From Aegilops tauschii subsp. strangulata (Eukaryota; Streptophyta; Magnoliopsida; Poales; Poaceae), in assembly GCF_002575655.3 (NCBI RefSeq), contig NC_053036.3:646186736-646250735 (forward strand): DNA of 64,000 bases, read 5' to 3'. Positions 34,126 to 45,628 of the stretch are shown one piece after another. The translations under genes and the position numbers were made by a program. The notes under the pieces were generated by a model that was not told where the DNA came from, ran no database searches, and saw only the letters and a list, made by a program, of their open reading frames with translations. The first letter of the stretch is position 1, and the number at the start of each line of letters is the position of its first letter.

Positions 34126-34310
34126 CTGTTAACACTACAACTCTCAATTTGTATTCATGGCAGAATTACCAACATCTCGATCTACAATTCGAGGGAAGAA
34201 GAGGAATTGGGGAATTTCTCACACACACACGCCAGCACACAAGCCGTGCCCCGGCTTCCAGCCGTCCTCTCTCCCCCCCCCCCCCACCTCTCACACACAC
34301 GCACTCTGGC

Positions 34311-35786
34311 TTAAGTAGGGGATGTGGTGACTTGAGCCCATTCAGGCCCAGCAAGCCTAGCGGGCCGCTGAGGCTTGCGACGGGGCCTGGATGAGGTGGC
34401 AGCTTGCTCTTCCTGCGCTTCTGGGTCTTCAGGGTGTACTTGGTCGCTGACAATCCCCCTTCCCTTAGACACGGCTTGCCCCCAAGCCGGTGCACGGGGA
34501 AACAGCTGCTTTAGCGTCTCCTTGTCCTCCCATGTGGCCAGCTCAGTTGAAGAATCACTCCACTTGATCAAAACTTGAATCACAGAGTCATTGCCACGGC
34601 GCACCAGTCTCTGTTGCAATACCTGCTCCGGTACCTGCAGGTGATCATCAGGAGAGGGAAGTCGAGGTAGAACCTGAGTATCTGGTGCCAGGACTCTCTT
34701 GAGTAGAGAAACATGAAACACAGGGTGAACACGGCTGGACGCAGGCAGATCCAATTCATATGCAACCTCTCCCACACGAGCCAAAACCTGAAATGGCCCA
34801 TAAAACTTGAAAGCTAGTTTGTGATTTGCTCGCGGGGCCACTGATGATTGAAGGTAAGGCTGCAGCTTCAGAAAAACCGAATCTCCAACAGCAAATGTAC
34901 GTTCAGTCATGTGCTTATCTGCTTGTGCCTTCATACGCTGTTGAGCTCGCAGCAAATGCTGACGCACTGAATCCAAAATTAATTGGCGCTGGGATAGCCA
35001 TAGTTGCAGGTCTGCTGACTGAATAGCATCATCAGTACTCAGACCGAAATGACGAGGTGGATGTCCATAGATAATTTCAAATGGAGTGGAACCCGTGGCT
35101 GAATGCCAGTTCGTGTTGTACCAGAACTCACAAAGTGGTATCCACTGAGCCCAACGTGAGGGGTGAGCACTGACAAAACATCGCAAGAAACACTCGACTT
35201 GTTGATTGACACGTTCAGTCTGACCGTCTGACTGGGGATGGCGAGCAGAACTGAGGTGAAGCATTGTTCCTGTTTTATGAAAGAGCTCCTTCCAAAACAG
35301 ACTTGTGAAGATGCGGTCACGATCAGAGACAATGGATAGAGGCATACCATGTAACTTGTATATTGAATTTAGGAAAGCTTCAGCCACTGTGGCAGCAGCG
35401 AAGGGGTGATGTAAAGGGACAAAATGGCCATACTTCGAAAGCTTGTCAATGATCACCATTAAGCAATTGTACCTGCCTGAAATGGGCAATCCCTCCACGA
35501 AATCCATTGTAACCATTTCCCAGGGCACTTTAGGTATAGGAAGAGGTTGTAGCAACCCAGGATAAGGAGTACGATCCGGCTTAGCTTGCTGACAAGTAAG
35601 GCAGTGCTGCACAAACTGTTTGATGAATCCACGCATGCCAGCCCAACGAAACAGTTGCCGAACTCGACGGTACGTCACTGGAAACCCTGAGTGACCCCCA
35701 ACCGGACTATCATGGAAAGCGCTGACAATCTTGTGATGCAATGAAGGAGAATTGCCAACGCAGATACACTTATCGCATCTGAGCAA
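34311..35786 (-). pseudogene. Gypsy integrase with C-terminal chromodomain
   Basis: The HHCC zinc-binding part is visible (AFHDSPVGGHSG, FVQHCLTCQQAKPDR). The catalytic triad is present: TMDFVEGLP, IVSDRDRIF and SDGQTERVNQ. A GPF-type segment (FKFYGPFQVLARVGEVAYEL) follows, then a chromodomain (VLIKWSDSSTELATWED). The open frame is the longest of the element and looks intact, but it is cut off from the upstream polyprotein by a frame break near 35790. Confidence 0.85.
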
Positions 35787-35794
35787 CCCAGCTT

Positions 35795-36580
35795 TCAGAG
35801 AAAATTTCTTGTCAGCTTCTGAATTAATGGCCAGACGTTGCAGCAGCCCTTGAGAAAATGTATCATTGGAATGGTGTAACTCAAACCCAACAGCTTGGTA
35901 AGGGCTTTTTTCTGCCAGACTGTATGCAACCGTTGTTCAGAAAGACTGGCTAGACTACGTTGGTCAGTCTGAATCACAAATTCAGTGAGCTGCAAGTACT
36001 GTCGCCAGTGATCAACAGCAAGCATGATAGCGAGATATTCCTTTTCGTAAACTGACAGGGTTTGGTTTCTGGGCCCCAAAGCTTTACTCACATATGCCAG
36101 GGGGTGCCCCTCTTGCATGAGGACTGCTCCAATTCCTATCTCGCAAGCGTCAGTTTCAATCACAAATTTCTTAGAGAAATCTGGAAGAGCCAAAACAGGT
36201 GCTGACACCAAGGCTCGCTTAAGTGCCACAAAGGACTGTTGTTCCATATCTGTCCAACGAAAGATCACTCCCTTTTTGAGCATAGTGAGAGGCCTACTGA
36301 TAACTCCAAACATCTTGATGAATTTTCTGTAATACCCAGCCAAACCCAAAAATCCTCTAACTTCTTTAGCAGATACTGGTACAGGCCATTTCTCAATCGT
36401 GTCGATCTTGGAAGGGTCTGTTGCTACCCCTTGTCCACTTATGATATGCCCCAAATAGCTGACTTCCTGCTGAGCAAAAGCACACTTGGACAGTTTGGCT
36501 TGCCATTGTTGTTTCTTGAGCACTTGCAGCACTTCCTCTAAATGCTGTAGGTGTTGCTCAAAAGTGACACTAAACACCAA
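35795..36580 (-). pseudogene. Gypsy reverse transcriptase end plus RNase H
   Basis: It continues the reverse transcriptase with EEVLQVLKKQQWQAKLSKCA and HIISGQGVATDPSKID, then GFLGLAGYYRKFI. RNase H follows with FVIETDACEIGIGAVLMQEG, VYEKEYLAIM and VIQTDQRSL. The last 25 residues (IPMIHFLKGCC...) no longer fit the family, showing a frame break near 35870. Confidence 0.85.
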
Positions 36581-37746
36581 GATGTCATAAAAAAAGTGAT
36601 GACAAACTTCTTTCCCATATGGCGTTTGAGGACAGGAGCAAAATCACTGTTGATAGCAAAATGAAAGGTATTAGGTGCTCCAGTTAAACCAAAGGACATC
36701 ACTAGGAATTCATAATGCCATGTGTGTGTCTGAAAGGCAGTTTTGTACTCTTCTCCTGGCGCCATACGAATTTGGTGGTAGCCAGCTCTGAGATCAAGCT
36801 TTGAAAACCAATGAGACCCAGCTAATTCATCCAGCAGCTCATCAATAACAGGAATAGGATATTTACCCTTAACTGTAATATTGTTCAAATGCCTGTAATC
36901 AATCACTGGCCTCCAGGTGGTATCCTTTTTCTGCACCATGATCATAGGAGAAGAAAAAGGGCTATTACTGTGTCTGATAATGCCATTGTCTAGCATTTCT
37001 TGCACCTGTCTTTCCATTTCATTCTTCAATGCAGGAGCAATTCTATATGGTCTAAGAGAAACAGGGCTAGCTCCAGGAATAATGGGTATTGTATGATCAT
37101 ATTGTCTTCTAGGTGGTAAACCTTTTGGAACTTCAAAAACTGAGGGAAATTTCTGGAGCAGAGCTTGAACTTCAACTGGCACTTCAACAGGGATATCTTC
37201 CATGTGATCTGACAGAGCAGACACTTCCAGCAGAGCACACAAAGGAAAGGCAGCATCCTCTCCCAATAAAGTGATAGTGTTGCCATTTTGTTTAAAAGCA
37301 AGCCAGTGAGCTGCCCAGTCGACTTGCATAGGACTGTGAGCAGCCAGCCAGTCAACCCCTAAGATACCATCGTAAGAGCCCAGTGGAAAAATTCTGAAAT
37401 CACTGACAAACTGGTGACTTCCGCAAGTCCACTCACCATTTAGCAGTTGTTTAGAACATGGAATTAATTTGCCATTGGCCACCCGGACCATAGACACTGG
37501 TCTGTCAGAAACCCCTTGCAGCAATTCAGCCACAACACCATCCAGGAATGTGTGGGTACTCCCTGAATCGACTAAGAAACTGAGAGTTCTGCCTTGTAAC
37601 TGTATCTTCAGTTTCATTGTCAGTGCAGATTTTTCAGGCGTGTCACCCACAGCTGCCGAAGATAGATACACTGCATTAGCTTCAGATACAGTATCTTCAT
37701 CCCCAGTGTCAAAACTGAACGGCAGTTGCTGTACATATTCCAACAT
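36538..37746 (-). pseudogene. Gypsy aspartic protease and reverse transcriptase, catalytic Asp lost
   Basis: The protease motif is FLVDSGSTHTFLD. The reverse transcriptase has WRPVIDYRHLNN, FSKLDLRAGYHQIRM and FLVMSFGLTGAPNTF. The frame breaks near 36590. The catalytic box, normally Y/F-x-D-D, reads FFYDILVFS in the DNA across the break, so the first catalytic Asp is replaced by Tyr (GAT to TAT type change). Either defect would inactivate the enzyme. Confidence 0.85.
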
Positions 37747-38731
37747 TTCCTACACCACATGAACTGGACCTCTTGTTTGCATACATGATCCTTGCTCCAC
37801 TTTTCACCGCAAACAAAGCACAATCCCTTAGCTCTCCTATAATTACGCAATGCCCCCCACTTATCCTCCAAATTGGTCCTACCTGAGTTTTCTGTAACTC
37901 TTCTGTTCAGTGGCGCGTCCTGGAGTTGTTGTGGACTGGTGAACAGTTGGAGGCAGGGGAAATGGAAGAGCTGTTGCTCGACGGCTGTTACCAGCAACAG
38001 CAGAAGAACCAATCGCACTCATGCCCAATTCTTCATGCAGTATGGCCAGTTGGTAAGCTGTGTCCAAATCTGCTGGTTGTTGAATGCCTACAGCCAGTCT
38101 GACAGCGGGTTTCAATCCTTCCATAAAGCGGGTAACATAATGTACAGTGTTAGGAGTGCTCTCATACGCAGACAACTGATCAAATAGTTCAGAAAATCGC
38201 TCCACATAGTCCTCTACAATCCCAGTTTGAGATATGTGAATTTTTTTCCTTAAAACAGACTGATGCAGATTGCGGCCGAACCTGTTCTGTAGCATTCTGC
38301 AGAATTCATCCCAGGTGACATTGGGTGCCCGACGGCGAACTGATTCGAGCCATCTAGCAGCTGATGCTTCAAACAATGAAGTTGCTAGTGAGATCCACTG
38401 ATTCTGTGGTGTGCCCCAAAATCTGAAGTAATCTTCACATCTAGTTTGCCACAGTTTCGGATTGGTGCCGTCGAAGCGAGGCATTTCCATCCGAGGTCCC
38501 GCTCCAAACACATCAGCAGCAATCTGTCCTGAATTTTCCAGATGTGCAAATGGAACACGTTGTAGAGCTGAGCTTGCTCTTGATGCATACCTCGGATCGG
38601 AGGTGGAACATACACTCCCTGCCCAGGTCCACGATTTTCCCCATCTGCGCGGTGCCTGTCCGAGCCAGCGGAGCCGCTGCTTGGGCAGAAATCAAATTCA
38701 ATGCCGCTTCACAAAATGTGGCAGAATGCAC
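37740..38731 (-). pseudogene. Gypsy gag with zinc knuckle, several frame breaks
   Basis: The retrotransposon gag domain is seen in 38511-37879 (MPRFDGTNPKLWQTRCEDYF, WDEFCRMLQNRFGRN). A zinc-knuckle (CFVCGEKWSKDHVC) lies near 37770-37830 in another frame. The N-terminal part (38731-38513: SATFCEAALNLISAQAAAPL) is in yet another frame and starts with GTG instead of ATG. The gag is therefore broken at least twice. Confidence 0.8.
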
Positions 38732-38902
38732 CGTACCGGAAAACTAACAGTGGCAAAAAATATTGACGGTCAATTCTAATGACTTTGATGACTTCACTAA
38801 TTGGTCAGGCCCGCCCGTCGGGCTAAGTTGGTAAAAAAAGAAAAACTGCCACAAGGGCATGTTGACTTAGTGTTTTTCTTCTTCTTCTACCTCTCTCTCT
38901 CC

Positions 38903-39127
38903 TTGGGAGGGAGTCCTGAACTAAGGGGTCCTCAGCCCGCCGACCTATCTCTTGTGGGCCGGACAGGTGGGCCACTCTGTGACTATTATTGGAAGGCCGA
39001 GCTGTATGGCGACTTCGTGTTCGGAAGTAAAACCCTCGAAGCCTTGGCGTGTCCTTCAAGTCAAGATATGACGATCGGCATGTTTATCCCCTGATGGTAA
39101 CCGACTATACGTAACCCTATACCCCTG
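38903..39127. mobile_element. Gypsy-type LTR fragment
   Basis: The stretch 'gagggagtcctgaactaagg' followed by 'ggtcctcagcccgccgacc', with 'ggtaaccgactatacgtaac' near its end, matches the pattern of a very common Triticeae Gypsy LTR. It is cut off at 39128 by the head of a different LTR. No internal domain is visible. Confidence 0.55.
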
Positions 39128-39660
39128 GTGTCGTGGTTTTGTCATGACAGACGTCCTAGTGTGAGGACTTAGACGTGAGGCCATTGCAAACGGTGATTAG
39201 CTTGTTGGGGTTAAGCGGGACGAGAGACACAGTTTACCCAGGTTCAGCCCCTCACGGTGGAGGTAAAGGCCTACTCTTGCTTTTCTTCTTATTGCTTGAG
39301 TCTCGATTACAAGGGAACGCATTCGCTTGACCTAGCTATCTATTGATATTTCCCCCTCTATCTGACCCTGAGACTCGCCTTTATATACAGGTCGAGGCCC
39401 AGGTTTTACAAGAGTCCGTGTCAGACTATTTCCCGTGACTCAGTATGTTTACAACTTGTCCCCTAAGCAAGGAGACTCCGGGCGACTTGGGCTTGGGGAG
39501 CTAAGAGTCGCCATCTTCAGATGCTTGGGCCCTACGGCGGCCCACTTCGTGAGCCACCCTAGGGGTCGTGTTCTTAGGTGGCTCCATGGTGGACGCTAAC
39601 TGTTGTAGTTTTGTCACGGCAGATGTCCTCGTGAAAGGACTTAAGTGTGAAGACATCGCG
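39128..39660. mobile_element. LTR with a second LTR head behind it
   Basis: 'ggttttgtcatgacagacgt' near 39136 and 'agttttgtcacggcagatgt' near 39606 are two related LTR starts, 472 bp apart. The first begins TGTCGTGG at 39128, the second TGTTGTAG at 39600 and is truncated after about 60 bp. Both resemble a Triticeae LTR family with 'agatgtcctagtgaaaggac'. A polypurine tract or coding part is not visible between them. Confidence 0.6.
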
Positions 39661-42600
39661 AATACCAACAATTTGTTAAAATAATTATGATATAATATGA
39701 TAATATGGTATCTCGCTAGCCCTTTCTGAGACCGCAAAATATAAATGCAGAGCACCTCCAAAGTTCAAGCAGTGGCTAAACATTGCAATTCAGGGTAGAA
39801 GAGATCCAGTCATGATGGACACAACATTAACTATACTCAATGCATAAGAATGACAATAATGCTCTCAGGATTGATGCTTTAATTGAGAAGGTGATGACTC
39901 AACATTAAAAGTAAATAAGATAAAAGTAAATAGATAGGCCCTTCGCAGAGGGAAGCATAGATTTGCAGAGGTGCCAAAGCTCAAAGCTTAAATCAGAGAT
40001 AAATATAATTTTGAGAGGCATGCCTTTCCTGTCAACGTCACGACCAAGGATTTTCAATATTTTCCATGCTAAACCTATTATCGGCGGTTTCCAAGCGAAA
40101 AGGTAAAGTTTACTCCCCTTCACCATACAGACACAAGTCATGGCTAGCCGAATCCACGGGTGCCCTCCATACCAACAACTTTCCTGGGGAGTTTGTTTTA
40201 TTATTTTTTTTCATTTTGATTATAGGACCGTACATCACAAATACCAGCCTCTCTCGCGCAATGACAAGTGAATAAACACCCATCGTGAGAATAACTCGCT
40301 TACGATGGAAGATACTGACTGCCCTTGTCGCTCCATGAGTGGTATGAGCACACAAAATAGATGATTATTTGAAGGATTAGAGGTGGCACATGCAAATTAC
40401 TTAGGACGATAGAGTAATACCGCATATAGGAAGATATGGTGGACTCATCTCGAACAACTTTGGTTTAGGGATTTGAATGTACAAGCAGCATTCACACTTA
40501 GTACAGGCGGAGGCTAGCAAATAGATTGAGAAGCAACCAAGTATAGAGTAACAACCGTCATAATCAGGCATTGCGAATAATTAACATTAAATACTAGCAT
40601 GGGTAGGATATAAACACCATGAACATAAATATCGTGGAGGCTATGTTGGTTTTGAATCAACTACATGTTTGAACATGCGCCAAGTCAAGCCACTTGAAAT
40701 AGTCAGAGGAGGCTACCATACTAACACACTACATTATAACCATTTTAGTGTATGTTGACATTCAAGATAAATCATTATCCACTCATAACTACTTAAACAT
40801 GGCATGAACAACTATAATCTCTAATTGTCACCACAAAAATGTTTACTCATAATATGCTGAATCATGGATATTGTGTTAAACATATTTACAAAAACAAAAA
40901 CAAGAAGAGTTCATACCAGCCTTTCTTTGCCTCAGTCACTTCATCAAATCAACATCATTATTGCCTTTCACTTGCATGACCAGATGAGTGTCGTGGACTA
41001 AGCTGGAATCTGGCCCGGCCATCCTCGCTCGCTAGTTACACAGAGTGACAGACACATAAACACACGAAACCTAGGTCTCTGCCCTTAACTCTCTTTCTGG
41101 CGGTAGCGTGGCCGTGCTCTCAGCCTCTCACCACTCCACGGCCTCCACCTGGGGTGCCCTTCGGCCTCTGGCATGGTCGGTGTTGGAAGGGGGAGGGGCA
41201 AGGCACTGACGACTGCAGACAACAAACAATGGGTGTGGGTGTCATCGCCGACGTCCATGGTGCAGGTCTAGCGGCTATTACCATTGGTCAAAGCAAATGT
41301 CACTATAGCAGCAATGCTGTGGCTGATGATTATGACTTATGAGCAACCGTTTGTCTATCTTGGTCTTATTTCTATATGTGTTGTGGGTCTGTTAAGGCAT
41401 GTTTCTGTTGCTATATCTGTCGTTCAAACTGCTTATATGCTATAAATACAGGAGTCATGCTATTAAAATTTTCAATTTTTTTAAGTTTTTGGTCAATAAA
41501 AATTTGAATTCAAAAATTTCGTTGGAAATTTACTCAGGATTTTATAATAACTGTGTTCATACACGCCCCTTGAAAAAATGTCCCATTCGGTAACCAAAAT
41601 CTTGGTTCTCACATTTATACCTTTTTTTACTTTGTGATAACTTGTCTAATCGATAAAGATATCTTCTTTATATCGGTATAGATAATTCAATATAATATAT
41701 TGAATAATATAGTTTAGGTATAATAAGAAAAAGAACAATGTTAAAAAAACTCTATAGTTGTAGCGGATTTTGCTGTGAATCGGAAGAAGGCAATACTTAT
41801 CACATTGTGTGTATGCCTGTTTCTTTTCACATAAGATCATTAGATATCTATAAAACTTGGTAGAGTCTTTGGAGTGTATCTATCTTGCAAATAAATTGTC
41901 AAAGAATTCTTGAGTACAAGACTATCGACTTTAGTTGTGAACAAAGTGATACTTTTAGATTGGATGAAATGTCACTAGTAGTATGTCCTTCCATCCACCA
42001 TCTTCTGATCTTGATTATAGATATTTTCACTAGATTTTTACATTGACTGTCTCTAAAAAACAATGCAACCTGTATAAACCCTATACCTGTTTCGGAGATA
42101 CCAATCACTTGGCCTCTGCTTAACTCACTTAGACAGCAATCCCATCAAAACCAACGTAACCAGCATGCTTTTTAAATCCACTAACTAATTTACAAAGTTG
42201 CATTGCACTAAAGACTATATAACCTTTTCAACAAAAAGAGAATACTTTTATTGATTAAGCAATCAAAGTACATCTGATTACCAAAATGACACAAAAATAA
42301 ACAACATATCCATTATGAAAGTAAAAGACAAATCATGGTTAGTTTAAATCATTATCTCAAGCTTCAACTTTTAGATCTCAACGGTTCCACTTGACTTCCT
42401 TGAAGATATTGCATAGACCAAATCTGCACAAGGTTGACTTACCTAGGTGGTTTTGAAAAGCTTTATGAGCGTTCACCTTAGTATGTGGTTGTATGATATG
42501 TTCGAGCTCAACTTGAGACCTAAACGAGCTGAGCTCGAACCTGAAATCAAGCTCGCAAGCTTACCAGTCTCAAGCACGAATGGTTACATAAGGCTTGTTT

Positions 42601-43615
42601 ATATATACATCTATGTAATTTTTTTGAACTGAGCTCTAGCTTACTTGATATTTATCAAACTTACTCTATTTTTCATACAAGTGAACATTTTTTTCTTCCA
42701 GTGTAGGCTCACTTGGTCGATCCAAGTTCGAGCCTATCCGAGTATCGTCGAGCTTACTGTGTTTATACATGAGTAAACTTTAATATTATTTAGTTACCAA
42801 TCTTTGTCAATCTGAGCTCGAAGACCAACTTAGGCTCGCTCTAACTTCTACCGAGCACGAGGCAAGCTCAATCCTTTGAGGCCACCCTTTGATAGCTAAG
42901 TCGTCGGTAAGCGCCTTGTTTCACGCTAAAATCTTTGCCACCGCCACAAACCGCTTCGGCCGAAACCATAGCTCAAACAAACAAGGCTTGGGGGCGACGA
43001 AGGTTGAGCAAGTCCTCATGACTGAGAATTTGCTTAGAAGAAATGTTATCGTCAAGAGCTGCATTCCCCGGGCTAAGTAGCTAAGTACTTCAATCTTCAA
43101 GAGCAATCACTAGCATTTTTGGTTAACAAACACGATGTTGCTCGTGGAGCAACAAGTTTTTGTTTCTTGATGACTACAAATGGAGCAACAACTTGTTGGA
43201 TAGAAAAGGAGGAAAAACTCGCAACAAATAGCAGTGGCATGGCCTCATGTCATTTGGTTTGCTTTGCATTGGCAAACAACGCATTTTTCTTCGAGGGATT
43301 GGCAAACAGCACATATAATTACAAGAACAAATAAGTACTAAGGATCAACGCAACGCCGAAAAGAATCACTCCACTGAGTAGTTGGTCCATCACTGTCACA
43401 GCCACCACGGCGATACAAAACCTAATAATTTATAGTGGCAACATATATATATATATAGATACACAAAAAGAAGAGGAGCGAGGCCATACGTGAGAAAAAT
43501 GCACAGAGCAAAAGAAGAAGAACAACAATTTACTCATCAACCGATCAACCAATTGATCCGATTACTCAATCAACCGATCAATCAACCAACCATGGACGGA
43601 TCATGAGTGAGCAAA
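39661..43615. other. AT-rich intergenic stretch
   Basis: About 4 kb without a supportable gene. It holds short open frames only. Around 42500-42870 inverted and direct 'gagctcgaac' words recur, suggesting an old DNA element. The part 40980-41340 is more GC-rich but has no coherent coding frame. At 43440 there is a short (TA)n run. Confidence 0.45.
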
Positions 43616-44862
43616 TCATGAGTATTTGCAGGCCTTCTCCAGCGAGACGGGCTTGTTGAGCTTGTAGGGGTTCATCACCACCTTGCACTCCACCTCCTTG
43701 GTGAACCGGGGCTTCACCAGCGCCCCCAGCACGTACGCCTGCGACCGCACCGTCGTCCGCAGCACCATCGGCACCGGGATCACCTTGCCGGCGCCGCCCT
43801 TGCCCCCCGCCGGCTGCGCCATCAGCGTCGGCCCGCTGCCGTACAGCGGCACCTTGTTCCCCTTCACGTTCACGCTCGCCGTCCGCCGCCCGCTCCGCCC
43901 CTGGTAGAACTTCTTGAGCTGCAATGCAATGGCGTCTTTGGTTAGTCTCGTTCCTGGATCTGAATCTGACGGACGGACCTCCAGATCCAGTTGATGCAAG
44001 GGGAAGAAAGAGATAGAAGGCTTACGTCTCCGGCGGCGAGGTTGAGCTGGGAGTAGGAGAGCGTGAAGGGGTCGGCGGTGACGTGGATGCCGAAGAAGGT
44101 GCCGGTGTTCTTGTAGGTGAACTTGACGGTGGCGTTGGTGGTGGCCATGTCCGTCGGCACCAGCGACGCGTCCGTGCCCGCCTGGATGATGAAGTTCTCG
44201 AACGTGATGCTCTGTTTTTCCACCAGAATCATTCGTCAGCTCCAGATCCAAGCGCATCAAGCAAGCACGAGCAAGAACTCGTGGCCATGGATCGACCAAG
44301 CAAGCAAGCAAGAAGAGAGAAAGAAAGGTACCTTCATGGCGATCTGCGGCTTCTGGGAGCGGCTGGCGCCCCAGAGCACGAGGGCGAAGAAGGTGAAGAG
44401 CACCGCGAAGCCGCCGACGAAGATGAGGCAGTACTTGCAGCGCTTGGGCATGGGGCGGCGCTGGTCCTCCTCGTCGAGCAGCCCCTCCTCCTCGATGACC
44501 CCGATCTCCTGCCACCCCTTGCCCGGCGGCGCGCCCTTGCGGCCAGCCGACTTGTCCTTGTGGTGGGCGCCGCCGCGGGAGAAGCGGCTGGAGGAGGAGT
44601 CGCGGCCGACGGAGGAGTGGGAGTGGCGGGGCGAGGCCATGGGGCTGAGCGCGGGCGTGGAGTGCACCGACGTGGCCCCCTTGGTGGTGGTCTCCCCGTC
44701 GTGCGAGTCCCGCGACGGGCTCTGCACGTAGTACACCGAGCCGCGCATCACCCCCCCGCCGCCCCCGCCCGAGCCGGCGTTGTTGGCGGCCGCCCGCGGC
44801 GGGGAGCGCGCCGGGGAGGAGGGCGCCAGGCTCGTCACCTCCGAGTCCGTCTTGGCGTGCAT
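43616..44862 (-). CDS. Companion-of-cellulose-synthase-like LEA_2 membrane protein
   Basis: Three exons in phase 0: 44862-44332, 44211-44026 and 43918-43616, encoding 339 residues. The N-terminus MHAKTDSEVTSLAPSSPARS, the block VYYVQSPSRDSHDGE and LSPMASPRHSHSSVGR are hallmarks of the plant group that includes Arabidopsis CC1 (At1g45688) and CC2. CC1 links the cellulose synthase complex to cortical microtubules through its disordered basic cytoplasmic N-terminus. Here residues 1-143 are that region, 145-165 (CLIFVGGFAVLFTFFALVLWG region) the single membrane helix, and 178-339 the LEA_2-type apoplastic domain (SITFENFIIQAGTD, FKYTNTG-like FTYKNTGTFFGIHV, VPLYGSGPTL). By similarity the protein is type II (N-terminus in the cytosol). 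The start was chosen because it gives the conserved N-terminus. A tandem duplication lies 470-770 bp upstream. Whether it binds microtubules is inferred. Confidence 0.92.
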
Positions 44863-45332
44863 CCTGGCGTCCCTCCGGCGCTCTGCTGCTGCTTGGGTCT
44901 GCTTGCTTGAGCGGAGCGGAGCAGAGTGGCGAGCAGGGGAGGAGGGAGGGAGGAGGAGATGGGGTGAGCTCGCTTTGATGTGGGTGGCGGAGCTGCACGG
45001 CAGCTCACTAAAGAAAAGGGGAGTGCGAGCGAGCGCGGTAGTTGGATGAAACCGTCGGTGCAGTGGACTTACTGAGCTCGTGGTGCGTTGAGGCTTCACT
45101 TTCACTCACTTAATCTATGATTAGAGAAAGCGAGAGGAGGTTAGGGATTGATTGATACTCCGTAGAAAATTGGTTTATGGTAGGTGCATGTGATGTGAGA
45201 GGGAAAGAGATTGGGGGAGGCCATGTGGGAGTCTGGGGGAGGATTCGTCGGTTGCGGCGCGAGGAGGAAGAGGACGGGACAGGGGATGCGGGGCTGGCAT
45301 TGGAGGTGGACGGACGACACCGACGCCCAATT
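44863..45332. promoter_or_regulatory. Upstream region of the CC-like gene
   Basis: This is the 5' flank of the minus-strand CC-like gene. The first 100 bp contain CT-rich sequence on the gene strand (CTCCCCTGCTCGCC...CTCCTCCCTCCCTCC), typical of a 5' UTR. I cannot place a TATA box with confidence. Confidence 0.4.
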
Positions 45333-45628
45333 GCGTGCGCACCAGCTCAGCTCACTCACGCGTAGACAGCGGCTGCCTGTCTCCTTCCATGCAGATGTAT
45401 CTCTCCCAACGCTCACTCCACTGTTCACCGCTCTGGCCCGGTCCTGAACAATCTGAGGGTGACATGGCAAGTACCATGCGTGCGCACCAGCTCACTCACG
45501 CGCAGCCCGTCGGTACACAGCGGCTGCCTGTCTCCTTCCATGCAGATGCCGGTGCTGCTCTCTCACTCACTCCACTGTTCACCGCCTCTGGCCCGGGCCT
45601 GAACAATCTGAGGTTGACATGGCAAGTG
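45333..45628. repeat. 145-bp tandem duplication upstream of the CC-like gene
   Basis: 'gcgtgcgcaccagctca' at 45333 recurs at 45478. Both copies continue with 'agcggctgcctgtctccttc' and 'catgcagatg', then 'ctccactgttcaccg', then 'ctgaacaatctgagg' and 'tgacatggcaagt'. The copies differ by a few indels. Confidence 0.9.

Larger units (their letters stand above)
34311..38740 (-). mobile_element. Ty3/Gypsy chromovirus, broken, 5' LTR not found
   Basis: The order on the minus strand is gag (38731-37740), protease and reverse transcriptase (37746-36538), RNase H (36580-35795), then integrase with chromodomain (35786-34311). This order and the chromodomain identify a Gypsy chromovirus (Reina/Tekay-like; clade uncertain). 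The gag start region ends abruptly near 38740 with no primer-binding site or 5' LTR, so the left part of the element is lost. After the integrase stop comes a G-rich tract (34262-34285 on plus as C-run) that may be the polypurine tract. The 150 bp beyond it may be a remnant 3' LTR ending in TTAACA at 34126, but the border is not certain. Confidence 0.85.

Noticed and set aside
43616..44998. 460-residue Arg/Gly/Pro-rich frame through the CC-like gene and its introns
   Set aside because: It reads through two good introns. Only the spliced frame from 44862 gives the conserved CC/LEA_2 protein, and the other residues are out-of-frame.
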